A stretch of 64,000 bases of DNA from Clitopilus passeckerianus (lineage: Eukaryota > Basidiomycota > Agaricomycetes > Agaricales > Entolomataceae), in contig CALYLX010000157.1 in NCBI GenBank assembly GCA_944990035.1, positions 248,001 to 312,000 on the forward strand. Reading direction: 5' to 3'. The stretch's first letter is position 1. The number at the start of each line of letters is the position of its first letter. Positions 11,665 to 22,397 of the stretch are shown here, in pieces. The translations under genes were made by a program, and so were the position numbers. Under the pieces are notes generated by a model. That model was not told the DNA's origin. It did not search any database and was given only the letters and a program-made list of their open reading frames with translations.

Positions 11665-13742
11665 GTTTAGGAGTGGCGCGTGTGATTTGGCCTGGGGGCT
11701 GAGGGAGGCACGAAAGGTAGTTTACACCATTGTGGGTGCTTTTATAAAACAGCCCCAGTTTGCACAACTCTCGGCTAGTAAAGTGACGCTAACAGTTCCT
11801 GACGATAAGTTGTCGGCCCTAGATCAATCATTCTGGTGTCCAAAAGGTCGATTTCATTCTGACCAGATGATCTCTAGCCAGGGATGTGCCTTTGCAAATT
11901 CGTTGCCATTTCCCTGACGGATGCAAATCCAACGTGGTTAGCCGGGCCCTCTGCGGTTGTACGTCGCAGTGAGGGTGACCTTGGATTTTTGAGTCGTAGA
12001 ATTTCTCCAACTTGGCCTGGCCGAGAACGGGTGAAATGGCTCAAAAACTCGTCGAAACACAGTAGGCGACGTGGTAATTGATCGGGAGCAACCCCGCCAA
12101 AAGGGCCGACGGTGTAAACTCTAAACGGGGAGACGCGTGGGTATTAGCTCGGGTAAGGGTCTGACGTCTGACGCTCATCCCCATTCTTTGTGATCCATAT
12201 AAATTCCATTATTTGAGTACAGATCTGAAGGATCTGGGAACCAGACTCGAGGGTGCCCTAATGAAGCTCTGGCAATGGACCATACCCTACAAATTCTCAG
12301 CAAATTCTCAACGGTCTACGGTGAGAATACCTATAGGCCAGGGTTGCTGTTGGGCTAAATTCTGGTTATACTGCCCCCGCGAGATTCAAATTTTCGGACT
12401 GGCTGTGTATGTAATGTATGCTGTGGGCTGGCTGTAGGCGCCTTTCCATCTTCTATTCGCACATTTTTAGCGTTCAGAAGCTGCTGTGGAGATCTTAACG
12501 TTCATAACCTTTTAGCGCCCTTTCCGCGACGCGTGGCCTTTACGTATGGTACTGTATTGAACTGACCTAAATAATCGAATTATACGCGAATTTCGCGACA
12601 GTACAATTTCGCGATCTATTCCCATTTTCTGGAAATGCTGGTGGAGCGAGATCCCCCGAGAAATAGGTCACCGGTGTATGGTTAGGCTGAACTTGGCAGT
12701 AAGATTGAAGCCATAGATCTGATTCCAATAATTCAAATATTCTGAGAGAACCGAATTCATAATTTCGGTTTTTCCTACACCATCGTCATACATCATGCCT
12801 GATAATAATACGATTTAAGGCACTTCCCATTGGCGGGGATCTTTAACATGTCGTGAGAGACTGGGACGCTCATGCTGGGTCTACAATTCTGCGGTAACCG
12901 TGGCGGAAACACAAATAAATCCGTCGCCTTGAAAGCGGCGTCCTCCCTTTGAACGGCGGCCGATTAGCCGAGTAGGCCTGGAGCAACCTCATTTTGTCCA
13001 GGCCAGGACGAGCAAGCTGAGGTTGCTTGGGTTGTGCAGACTCAAGACCTTCAAGTTCGAGTTGATAACGGCAATTATGAAGAATCGTCGATTGAGAGGA
13101 CCGGACAATTGTCTACCCACCGGATTAGCTGAGATTCAGAATTTACCGGGAGCAGAGCTGGAGTATCAGCCAACAGCCAACGGTCCCCATGGAGATGGGG
13201 TTACGCTTAGCGTGCATGATACACGGCTCTACCTGTCCTGTCATGCTTATTGTGAGTGGGGGAAATGTGTTTCTCACTGGAAAGTGGCGCAACGATACTT
13301 ATCAAGTGCATCATGAGGTGGTCCAGCCTCAATAGTATAGCCTTGGACAAAATCATCAGCGGTAAACCAATCTCAGGAAACCACCACCCTGACGGAGTAG
13401 GAGACGCCCAATCCGCGCCTATTCGCATTGGGGGGCATTCCGTGCTCCTCTTGGGAATATGCACCGAAATCGAACCCATACAGCTTCAATATTCGACCAA
13501 TTCCCGGGTTTAGGCGCTTCGTCCGGTAGGGGTCATAAGCCAGGATGCAATGAAAAAAAAAAAAGGTTGGAGCTTCGCTTCCCATCATCATACCCCTTTG
13601 CAGGTGACCTGGTAGAAGTGTAGTTTTAAAGATCCGAGAACGGTGGTGCTGTGAGGTCTTCCAATAGGGATGAAAGTCACGTAAACGCCGAATTATATTT
13701 CGAAAAAAAGGACTCGAGAGATAGTCCGCGTTTCCCGTACCC
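11665..13742. other. Gene-poor spacer
   Basis: About 2 kb upstream of the DUF6533-like gene with only short, uninformative open frames. AT-rich blocks, a run of A near 13552-13564 and a 10-bp inverted repeat (AGCAACCTCA near 12982 and TGAGGTTGCT near 13017) are visible. The texture resembles decayed repeat DNA, but no transposase or reverse-transcriptase motif was found. Confidence 0.45.
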
Positions 13743-13745
13743 CTA

Positions 13746-14178
13746 TGGTGCACCAAGCCTAGTTGCCGCTACCTTTGGACAGTGGCCAATTCGGGCTGGC
13801 GAATAGTTTTTTTGGAAGACCGATTTTTGCTCTAAAACACCCCCAAAAAGTACCGAAGATGAGTTCCAGCACCTCGCACGATGTTCTAACAAAGAAAGAT
13901 CGAAGAATATGAGTACTTTTGGTGAGGACAGGACTGATGACTAACCTTCCTAATGGGGTGGGAGTTGCCATATATAGTATGTGGCTATACACTTTGGCCA
14001 AATTCCTGAGGGCCAAAATAACAACCTCGGTCAAATTTGACTTTTAGGACTATCTGTCTGGCCAATCGAGTCCTTTCATCGAAATACGCGTTTTTGACAG
14101 ATGAATAAGAAATCCGGTCAAAATTGGACCTTCCATTTCTGTTGTACAAAAGTAGCGGTGACTAGGCTTGGCGCACCA
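13746..14178. mobile_element. MITE-like element with about 27-bp terminal inverted repeats
   Basis: The left end (from 13746: TGGTGCACCAAGCCTAG then TTGCCGCTAC) matches the reverse complement of the right end (14152-14178) with only three mismatches in 27 positions. Both ends are flanked by TA (13744-13745 and 14179-14180), the target duplication expected of a Tc1/mariner-type transposase. The element is 433 bp, has no coding capacity and would need a transposase supplied from elsewhere. It sits just downstream of the P450 pseudogene in the gene-poor block. The inverted repeats are directly visible; the Tc1/mariner link is inferred from the TA flanks only. Confidence 0.7.
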
Positions 14179-14334
14179 TAGATATCTCGCTTTCGTAACT
14201 CGATCATAATACACCCTCAGAGGACGCCGAGCGAGTGAAGTCTGAAGCCGGCTATGGCCACGCGAGAAGGGTGATACCAGTGGTTAGCCCAATAAGGAAA
14301 CCAATTGTCGGTAGCCAAAGCCAGGCAAAAGCAA

Positions 14335-15710
14335 AGTAACCAACTTGATGGATTCGTTGGTATATTTGCCCTTCCAAGTCAGTTTCCCATCTGTATCATC
14401 TCTCGAGAATGCCGAATATAGACAAAACAGACATGCAGCTAAAGCGAGTGACGATAACGTCATGTGTTTGCCGGGATATGCTCTAGAATTTGCCTTATTC
14501 GAATCGAGCGCGACTAAAGCGGGGGATACGGCGTACCTTCGTCGAACCCGAAGGCAAGGTCAGCTGGATTCCATACGGTTGGACTTGCATAAGCACCGCT
14601 CGGGGATAAACTCCCTTGGCTGAGGCAAGTCGTTCTCATCATTGGACATAGCCCTACAAAGAAGTCAGGAACGTGCTCCAATGTAAGGAAGTTTGTGTTA
14701 CCATTTGGTTGGCGATCTGAATATAATTTGGAAAGCTATGATATTCCCCGTAAGCACCACCGCCGATAGCAAGGTGGGGAACATCTAAGGGAAGTGTGAA
14801 CAGCCAGGGGTCGGATTCAGACTCACCGAGCTACACGAGAGTAAACCAGCGAAGGAGGAGTGCTATTCAGTGACATTTGACGGCATGAAACAACTGGAAT
14901 GGGCATGCCGTAAGGTCTCCTTTATCACAGCCGTCAAATAAGGGCGTCTGGCAAGGTCGCCATGTGTAGGCAACTTGTCTTACACTGCGGTATAGACCTC
15001 TGCCTGAACTCGCCTTTGTGTCTGGGGGTAGCATGTCATGGCCAGAGACGACGTAGTGGTATCGGAAGCAGCTAGAGCCATCAATATCTCGTTACCACCT
15101 CATAGGCGGTCATGGTTCTCATACCGCCTGATGTGTGGAATGGGTTTGATCTGGTTCCTCTGGAAGTTGACGCAGAAAGCAGTTCAAGTTGTTGTAGAAA
15201 GTTCCTCGTGCACAACCCACCGCCTCGTTGCGGGAGAGGGCGAAATACTGGGTAAAGATTCGCCGACTTGCATTCCATCGCTGACAATAAAGGTAGCAAG
15301 GTCAGCCGGAAACCCTATCTGGACCCGAGAGGAGGTTGTAACGAGCCCTTGAGACCAGGCATAACACTTGGAGTTGCAGTTACCTACGGGCCGTGGACAT
15401 GGGGATGCGCGGTTGTCTTTGGGTAGCTAGGAAAATGCTCGTCCAACAGGTGTACTGTCGCGTGATATGAGTTCAGGACGGGTGTCATCCACGCAGTCGA
15501 CGTCCAGTAGCTTTGACCTCGCCACCATTGTCTTTACTCCAATCTACTCCCAACCCGGAGTCCCAGGTATGCTGAGTTAGCTTTGCCAGTCAAGGGCTAT
15601 TTCATGAACCGGGTGTTAGTGGGCCAGCTTTCCGTTTGAACAGATGGTTCACGGTAAACACGACCGCCAAGGAGCAGAGCCCAATCGAGATGGGCTACAG
15701 ATAGGATTTT
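14335..15710 (-). pseudogene. Decayed cytochrome P450, inverted paralogue of the gene at 121-2110
   Basis: Read on the minus strand, this block follows the intact P450 from membrane anchor to C-terminus in order, but with stops, frameshifts and deletions. Recognisable pieces: a GLCSLAA-like anchor and hinge near 15600-15690, a WxASRRxFTQYF-like stretch near 15270, an I-helix remnant with SDTTTSS near 15045, LTAVIKETLR near 14905-14940, a DVPHL piece near 14790, AMSND near 14650, REFIPER near 14600-14620 and a damaged haem loop in which the FGFGRRACPG equivalent is broken near 14545 (a cysteine codon of the loop is replaced). The middle part (exons 4-5 of the intact gene) is missing. Substitutions are mixed, not the pure C-to-T pattern of RIP. 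It cannot make an active enzyme. Confidence 0.85.
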
Positions 15711-16185
15711 CCAGAAGTCGTTCGAGGAAGAGAAGAAGTTGAGAGTTCCAAAGAGGCTGGCTCGTCATGTAAAGACGTCCAGTTCCCAGAGAAGTAGAAT
15801 ATGTATAAGTAGCCTGGAATCATTCGAGTGTTGGGAAGAAGTTGGAAAATCTAACGTATACCTGCCATACCGTGGTCCAGCTTCAGGCCCAACGGTGGCT
15901 GAATTGAAAGCCACATGAAGGCTCACTTAATGGGAACCCGAATCTGGACACATTGCACTAATAGCCACCGCGGATGCAAACCTTATTGCGGGCGACGTTG
16001 ATCACAATGGACAAGATGGAAGAGCTGCATTGTGGCTGTGCCATTTGGGCAACTGATGTTCTCCTCCAATATGTCGTTGGAATGCACAGCAGTTCTCCAA
16101 TTTGACTCAGGCTGTCACGGAGACCCAAACATATGTAAGGGCGCATTTCCGCCGCAACCGACTTCCTGACAACCACCACAACCTC
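15711..16185. other. Short spacer before the DUF4139 gene
   Basis: About 470 bp between the head of the P450 pseudogene and the DUF4139 start codon; presumably carries the promoter of the latter. No gene seen. A minus-strand open frame across 15958-16227 overlaps the DUF4139 start and is a shadow. Confidence 0.4.
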
Positions 16186-18152
16186 ATGGCACAAGAACTC
16201 CCACCCGTCTTTGAACCAGCCAGCCAAATTGAGCTCAGCTCAGTTGAGAGCAGCAAGATCCTGAATGTCAGCTTGTACTCTGGCAGAGCTGAAATAACGA
16301 GGCTGTATAAGTTTAACGTGAAAACTGGTCAAAACCTCGTAACTATCAATGGTCTACCCATTGCACTTGACCGAGAATCCTTGAGGTGAGCACTGTTCCT
16401 GGGTAGACTTACCAACGGCAACTAATGGACTTCAGAGTTGAGGGAAGAGGAGCGGCCACTATCCATGATGTGACTATCACCAACATGCCCAATGAGGTCA
16501 ATCTTGAAGCCAAACATCGCCTTCAAGAGCGCCTTCGCGAGAAGAAGCTGTTGGAGGACCGCTTAGAGCGATGCAAGAAGAGCTTGGGTGCCCTCGAAAA
16601 ATATTTGGGATCGTTCAGCGTCGAACATACCAAATCTTCCGACCTAGGAACAATACTTCAGCATTATGACGAGGCTGGCGAAACCCTGAACGTCCAGGCA
16701 TTTGAACTCGGAGAGAAGATAAAGGCGGTGGAATCCGAGATTCAAAAGGAACGTCAAGCTATTTCTGGTACCTCTTGGGACGACAAACTCCGTCTCAAGG
16801 CATCTATTGGGGTATTCGCCTCTTCAGAGGGCGAGGTTGCCATTGCCCTGATCTATGGTAAGCTGAAGGCCCATACTTGCTATCCTGTGCTAATTTAATG
16901 GGTAGCGGTCAACGGAGCCAACTGGACGGCAGGTTACGATATCCGCGTTGACATGGACGCTAAAGAGAAGCCAGTGCGCCTGATTTACAAGGCTGCAATC
17001 TCACAAAGTACCGGAGAGGTTTGTCTTAATTCCACTGCACCTTCAGCGTTGAAGTCTCATGATCACTTTGTAGTCATGGGACGACGTCGAACTGAATCTC
17101 GAAACAGCTGCACCGACATTCGGTGTCTCTCTTCCCACCCTTCCTGTACAGAAATTGACCTCGCATGACCCAAATGCCCCGGTGTACCACGGCAAAGCGA
17201 TGAGACAATCAGCTGCTCCGGCAGGAGCCTTTCGTGCTCAACAACTGATGGCACTTTCTACGTCGGCGGACCGCTTTGTAGGGTCTCAGGAAGAGTATGG
17301 TGGGGGCAGTTATTTGGCAGACAGCGAGAATCAGATCGAACACCGAGGCGTTTCCGTTGCCTCCAAAGGAAACATCAATGCAACGTTCCGCGTTCCCGGA
17401 CTTTCGACACTCCCCAGCGATGGGTCTTCCCATAACGTCACAGTCGTCCAGTTGGACCTCGACGCTGCCATGTCTTGGGTCGCTATCCCTAAAGTTGACG
17501 CTAAGACGCATCTGCAAGCGAAGATCACGAATGCATCTGATTACACCTTCCTCCCCGGAACTGCAAGCATCTATGTCGACGGCAGTTTCATCTCGAGGAC
17601 CCAAGTTCCCCTCGTAAGCCCTCAAGAAAGCTTTGACTGCCCGCTCGGGTAAGTTTGCGAACATGTCCGTTACTGTTTCTTTTTCTGATTTACTCTGACA
17701 TCTCCAGCCTTGACCCCTCCATCCGCATTACGTACCACCCTCAAAACAAGAAGGTCTCTCAAAGCGGGTTCATGTCAAAGACTTCCAGTCGCACCATTAC
17801 CCAGCGCATCACCGTCTTCAACTCAAAGACGACTGCTGTCGACAAGGTCAAAATCATTGATCAAATCCCTATCTCTGAGATTCCCAACGTCACACCGAAG
17901 CTCATCAACCCCTCCCTCACGATACCTGACCATGCCTCCGACCAGCCCAAGAAGATTCCTCCCCCCGTCAAGGTCAGCGACGGTGTTGTTGCCCAATGGG
18001 AGGGTGCAGACGAGCCTGGGTTTGACGTTGATGCCCTCGGAGCGGATGGCAAGTTCCACTGGATGTGCGCTATCCCTGGCAGGGGGAAGGTCAACTTGGC
18101 GTTGCAGTGGGAGGTTACGACTCCTGCTCGCACACCCGTCTATGGAATGTGA
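16186..18152 (+). CDS. DUF4139 / mucoidy-inhibitor-like protein (5 exons, 584 aa)
   Basis: Conserved protein of unknown function with an N-terminal DUF4140 region and a C-terminal DUF4139 beta-rich region, a family shared by bacteria and fungi (bacterial annotation MuiA, mucoidy inhibitor). Exons: 16186-16385, 16436-16857, 16906-17018, 17074-17648, 17708-18152. Residues 1-70 carry the strand-rich start (VSLYSGRAEITRLYKF). Residues 85-190 form a coiled coil (long Glu/Lys/Leu run with RLQERLREKKLLEDRLERC). After it come the hallmark NWTAGYDIRVD and SWDDVELNLETAAPTFG segments and, near the end, KVKIIDQIPISE. No signal peptide or membrane segment is seen, so it is probably cytosolic. Length matches fungal homologues. 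The first ATG is used; the next upstream in-frame region is short. Role is not known, and its neighbours do not suggest one. Confidence 0.87.
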
Positions 18153-18365
18153 ATTACGGGATGAATTACGCTTGATAACTACAACAAATAACATCCATGT
18201 ACAACCCCATGTAATATAACACCTGCAGATCTAAACAGTATGGTAATGGCATGAAAATTACAGAATATATAGTAAGAAAGTTGGAGGGAGACGGGAGACG
18301 AAACAACATTATGAAAAGATAGATGATAGATAAATTACGATTTGAACAAGGGTATTTTGCTGCGG

Positions 18366-20066
18366 CTACTGGGCACACAACACTATCAAGCCGACGGCCT
18401 GGGGTGAAGTGAATTCGGGCACCGTTTCTTGCCATCCTATTGGGCTCATTTGAACCTTCCAGCCTTGGTCCTGCAAGACTTTGAGGTCACTTTGAGTAAG
18501 AGAGTCGTCAAGTGACCAATCCTCTCCATATCGCGTTTCTGGAGGGAACATGACCAGTTCCACCCTCTTAAGAGGCACGATCTGGCTGGCTGCTTCCTTG
18601 GAACGACCAGTCCTAAGGTGCAGCATGAGCAGAAATTCTTCCAGCCTTGAACGGTATAATCCACATTTGAGGATTGATAGGTTCGGAAGAAGGTCTGCTT
18701 TTGCGAGGTGCCGCACAATAGGACGGGCGGGACAGAAGTTTCGCAATTCGACTTCTTCAAGGCGAGGAAGGGATTGAAGGAATCGAAGCAGGTCGTTCAT
18801 GTACATGGCGATGTCCAATGTCAGACGACGAAGAACATTTGATTCCTGGATGGCCTGCAGCTGAGGGGCTGGACAACTCCATGACGGACCTCTCGGGCCA
18901 CGTGTCCCTAAGTGAAGAGATTTGAGGCGAGGAAGGTGGAGTCGTTCCAGCCACCAAAGTGTTGTATCGGCGGATGACGTTTCTGAATGGACAAAAATGG
19001 ACAGTTCGGCCAGGTTGGCATGGGTATATTCGGCGGGGAGGTCGCTGGTTGCAGCCCCAGGAATTTCGACTGAGGAAGCGGAGGTCGCAGTGACGGTGAG
19101 CGATTCGAGGCTCGGGGAATGGCATAATATTTTGTACAACACTTCCGTGGGAAGCTCGCGATCTGAAATTTGTAGCCGCTGTAAATTGTCGAGGTGGAGT
19201 TGTTCATGGAGGGAGGTGAGGCAGAGGGGTTGGGAGTGGTAGGTACTGTGTAAACTCAAAGCTCGAAGGTTCGTTGCGCTGCGTAGGAAGCGGAGGCTCA
19301 TGGGGACTTCTCCTAGGTGTAGGCAGACTTCCGTCAATTCCGTGAATTCTAGCCATGCCGGGTCCGATGCAAGGAAGTCGAGGAAAGCCAATAATCTGGG
19401 CTCAGGATTAATCCCATGGAAATTAGGTGCAGCCTTAAATTCGAGGCTTTTCAGACGGGGGGCGGTTGCACGGAGCAGCCGGGGGATTTCCACGTAGCCC
19501 CAGTCGTTAAGCCAAACAATTCGCAAGGAGAGAAAAGCATTTTTGCTTCTGCTCAAGACATGGTCCAACCTGCGCTCCCCCAGAGCATTCCGAAGCAAGC
19601 CAGATCGCCTCTGCTCTGCTCCGGTGGTAAATTTGAACGCCAGAGCGTGTATTCTGGTCCATAGAGCGGGGGTGTTGAACGCAATTTGCCTCCATTTGGT
19701 GCAAACTCCCGTGAGCGACCACGGAATGGCGGCCATCGGGTTGGCCTCCGGAAGGTGCCAGACGGTGATTGGCTGAAGAGCTGCACAGTGAAGGAATATT
19801 TGCTCCAGCACTTCCACAGGAATTTCCCGGTTTTGGCTGGTGATGCTGCGACATTTCTCGATTTCTGAGAGAATGCGAAGTTCCGTTTCCGCCAAGCTTG
19901 CAACCATGGAAGTATAAGAGGTCGCTGCCAGAGCTCGCCTGATGTCACGTAGCACGGCCTCTCCGCTATGAATCACCGCACGAGCGGCAATCTTGGTGTC
20001 TTCATCCACTGGGTCGTTTGTCGAGGCTGCTTCTTCAAGATCTGGGAGAGTCGAGGGGGACGTCAT
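18366..20066 (-). CDS. F-box protein, copy 1 of a tandem pair (566 aa, no intron)
   Basis: Probable substrate adaptor of an SCF ubiquitin ligase. Residues 20-95 form the helical segment common to Agaricomycete F-box proteins, ending in LSEIEKCRSI. The F-box itself follows (IPVEVLEQIFLHCA ... PWSLTGVCTKWRQIAFNTPALWTRI). The remaining 430 residues are leucine-rich repeat-like (repeated LxxLxLxxxxL units) and would bind the target. An in-frame ATG lies further upstream at 20201, but the ATG at 20066 (MTSPSTLPDLEEA) gives a length and N-terminus matching the neighbouring copy at 20347-22017, so I prefer it. The two copies share most of the F-box region and arose by tandem duplication. Such genes are usually numerous and fast-evolving in this group; the substrate is unknown. 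Confidence 0.85.
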   Translation of the reverse strand: MTSPSTLPDLEEAASTNDPVDEDTKIAARAVIHSGEAVLRDIRRALAATSYTSMVASLAETELRILSEIEKCRSITSQNREIPVEVLEQIFLHCAALQPITVWHLPEANPMAAIPWSLTGVCTKWRQIAFNTPALWTRIHALAFKFTTGAEQRRSGLLRNALGERRLDHVLSRSKNAFLSLRIVWLNDWGYVEIPRLLRATAPRLKSLEFKAAPNFHGINPEPRLLAFLDFLASDPAWLEFTELTEVCLHLGEVPMSLRFLRSATNLRALSLHSTYHSQPLCLTSLHEQLHLDNLQRLQISDRELPTEVLYKILCHSPSLESLTVTATSASSVEIPGAATSDLPAEYTHANLAELSIFVHSETSSADTTLWWLERLHLPRLKSLHLGTRGPRGPSWSCPAPQLQAIQESNVLRRLTLDIAMYMNDLLRFLQSLPRLEEVELRNFCPARPIVRHLAKADLLPNLSILKCGLYRSRLEEFLLMLHLRTGRSKEAASQIVPLKRVELVMFPPETRYGEDWSLDDSLTQSDLKVLQDQGWKVQMSPIGWQETVPEFTSPQAVGLIVLCAQ

Positions 20067-20346
20067 ATTGGTCAAAAGCAAAGAACTCGACGACCCTACG
20101 ACCCTTAGACCATCAAGTTCAACTTCGGACCGAATACTTCCAGAATTGTCAAACGAGCTCAGGGACTCCCAACGCGCTCCGACCCTGAGGGAAAAATACA
20201 AAAATGCTGATAAAAGCTATCAAATACAAGGACCTCCCAAGTCTTTGGGAGGTCGGGAAATAATGGTAGTAAGTTTATCTCTCATCGTAATTACTGTGAG
20301 TTATTCAGAGAAGTTTATGAATACTCGAATCTAAAGTAGCCGAGGC

Positions 20347-22017
20347 CTAGTCCTTGTGCAACACAATCAAAGCTTTGGGAGAATCCACGGCCAGAACCAT
20401 TTTCTCCCAACCTGGCGGATTTTGTTGCACTTTCCACCCTAAACGGCGCAGCGACTTCAGAGAGTCGGATGGAATCGGTTCGTTGTCAATGTGGGCGTCC
20501 CAATCCTCATCTCGCATCGTGGCCAATTCTAATCTTTTGAATGGGTAATTTGCTGTGTCTTGGGATGCATCTCTCGCCCGAAGCAGTGTCATCTGCACGA
20601 AGTCGTTCAGGCTTAGTCGGTGGAGTCCGCATTTTAATGTCGTTAGGTCGGGGAGGAAATCCTTTGACGCGAAATGTCGGAGTAGCGAAGGCGCAGGGCA
20701 AACGTTACGGAGCTCCAGGACTTGGATTCGAGGGAAGGCCTGGAGCAGCCGAAGCATATCTCCTAGGTAGACATTGACGTCAATACTCGAGAGGCCTCGA
20801 TTGAGCTGCTTTATGGGACATCCCCAGACTGACCGACCCCCTTCCGTCCCGAGAGTAAAGGCTTGGAGGCTTGGGAGACGGAGGCGTTCTAGCCACCATA
20901 ACAACTGGTCCGCCGACGATTTGTCACCGTAGATTGTTACGGATAATTCCGTTAGCTTTGGTAGGGTGCATCTTGTCGGCAAAGTTGACGCGTCAAGCCA
21001 ACTCGACGAGAGGGAGGAAGCCGTTGCAGCGAGAGATTCGAGAGATAGAGTGTGGCATATGACTTGGTACAACACTTGAGTCGGTAACCTTCTATCAAAG
21101 AGTCGGAGGTGCCTCAGGTTACTGAGGTGAAGTTGGTTGTGTAGAGTTGATAGGAAAAGCGATTGGAAGAGGAAGTTGCTGGTGATGCTTAGCTTGCGGA
21201 CGTTTCGTGCGTTTCTCAGAACTTGAAAGCTATCAATTGGAGCCGATCCCAACTGGAGCTTGATTTCTTCGAGGCTAGAAAAATCGATGCCATCTTGTTC
21301 TGATCCTAAAAAGTTCAGGAAAGGTGACAATCTTGGGTCTGCAGAGAGCGGCTGGGCAGCAGCATTGAACCCCAGGGTTCTGAGTCGGGTTGATGTTGAA
21401 AGAAGTAGGACGGGTATCTCGGTAGACCCCCAGTTATCGAGCCATCCGATTGTGAGCTCGAGGCGAGCGGAACCACTTCTTTGTAAGACAAGGTCCAGCC
21501 TGTCATCACCGCAAGCGTTTCGTAGCAATCGAGAACGTTTGTTCTGGGCGCCGTTGACGAATGCTGCAGCATGAATCCTGGTCCATAGCGAAGATTGCCC
21601 CAAGGCGACTTGCCTCCACTTCTGACAAACTCCAGTGAGGGACCATGGAGCCATTGCCATTGGTTCGTCTGGAAGGTGCCAAATTGTTATGGGCTGGAAG
21701 GCAGCGCAATACGCAAAAATCTCCTCTAGGACCTCCGCTGGTGCATCCCGGACTGGGCTATTCACCTTCCTGCACTTTTCGATTTCGGCTGATATGCGGA
21801 ATTCTTCCGGGTCCGGTGCCATCCACGTATTGAAGGGAATCCAGCCTGAAACTAAACCTGTATCTTGAGCTTGATCTCGCTTCAGCTCTTCCAGTTTGGC
21901 TTCTCCCCTCCTTATAAGTTCGCGAGCCAGGGCTCTCAACTCCGGATCAACAGGGTTATTGTGCAAGGAAGCCTGTTCAATGCCAAAATGCGCGGATGGA
22001 GGCATTGGTGTCGCCAT
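20347..22017 (-). CDS. F-box protein, copy 2 of a tandem pair (556 aa, no intron)
   Basis: Sister of the upstream-numbered F-box gene, same strand, separated by about 280 bp that must hold the promoter of the other copy. Order of elements is identical: N-terminal helix with ALARELIRRGEAKLEELK, the EIEKCRKVNSP linker, the F-box (APAEVLEEIFAYCAAFQP ... SLTGVCQKWRQVALGQSSL) and a long leucine-rich repeat-like C-terminal part (LSNLRHLRLFDRRLPTQVLY and similar). Identity with the sister is high in the F-box region and lower in the repeats, as expected if the target-binding part has diverged. Intronless, start at the first ATG. Likely cytosolic or nuclear SCF adaptor; target unknown. Confidence 0.87.
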   Translation of the reverse strand: MATPMPPSAHFGIEQASLHNNPVDPELRALARELIRRGEAKLEELKRDQAQDTGLVSGWIPFNTWMAPDPEEFRISAEIEKCRKVNSPVRDAPAEVLEEIFAYCAAFQPITIWHLPDEPMAMAPWSLTGVCQKWRQVALGQSSLWTRIHAAAFVNGAQNKRSRLLRNACGDDRLDLVLQRSGSARLELTIGWLDNWGSTEIPVLLLSTSTRLRTLGFNAAAQPLSADPRLSPFLNFLGSEQDGIDFSSLEEIKLQLGSAPIDSFQVLRNARNVRKLSITSNFLFQSLFLSTLHNQLHLSNLRHLRLFDRRLPTQVLYQVICHTLSLESLAATASSLSSSWLDASTLPTRCTLPKLTELSVTIYGDKSSADQLLWWLERLRLPSLQAFTLGTEGGRSVWGCPIKQLNRGLSSIDVNVYLGDMLRLLQAFPRIQVLELRNVCPAPSLLRHFASKDFLPDLTTLKCGLHRLSLNDFVQMTLLRARDASQDTANYPFKRLELATMRDEDWDAHIDNEPIPSDSLKSLRRLGWKVQQNPPGWEKMVLAVDSPKALIVLHKD

Positions 22018-22397
22018 GATGATGGAGAAAAACCAACTTCGGTTCCAGTTCTGCAGCAGACTGGGGATCTAGCTTGATTGGTATCAGTGCCTTAAACTCA
22101 AGACATGCGATGGGAAGGACGAGGCTAATATTCTTGTACATACATACATACAGTTTGTTATAAGAGTTACAGTCGAGGATGTTTGGCTATTGTGATATAA
22201 TTACAACAATTGTCTGCAGATGAAGGATTGAGATGGGAGCCTAGGTGGGACATCCTTAAGAGCCCGTATAATACATACAACACCGAACCGGAGCAAGAAA
22301 ATGAAGAGACAAAGAATATACGAGATCAAAGAGATAGCTGAGTTTGTTCTTGATGTGATCTAGTCGTTGTAGGAGATCGCTGCACCAATGCCAACAT
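22018..22397. other. Short intergenic region with a TACA microsatellite
   Basis: About 380 bp between the F-box start and the FHA-protein stop codon, both on the minus strand. It carries the F-box promoter and the FHA-gene terminator. A short TACA tandem run lies near 22136-22150. No gene seen. Confidence 0.5.

Noticed and set aside
12982..13026. 10-bp inverted repeat as a possible transposon end or terminator
   Set aside because: Too short, no target duplication, no associated element; such repeats arise by chance in a window this long.
14335..15710. RIP-type mutation as the cause of P450 decay
   Set aside because: Differences from the intact copy are of mixed types rather than mainly C-to-T and G-to-A, and deletions are present.
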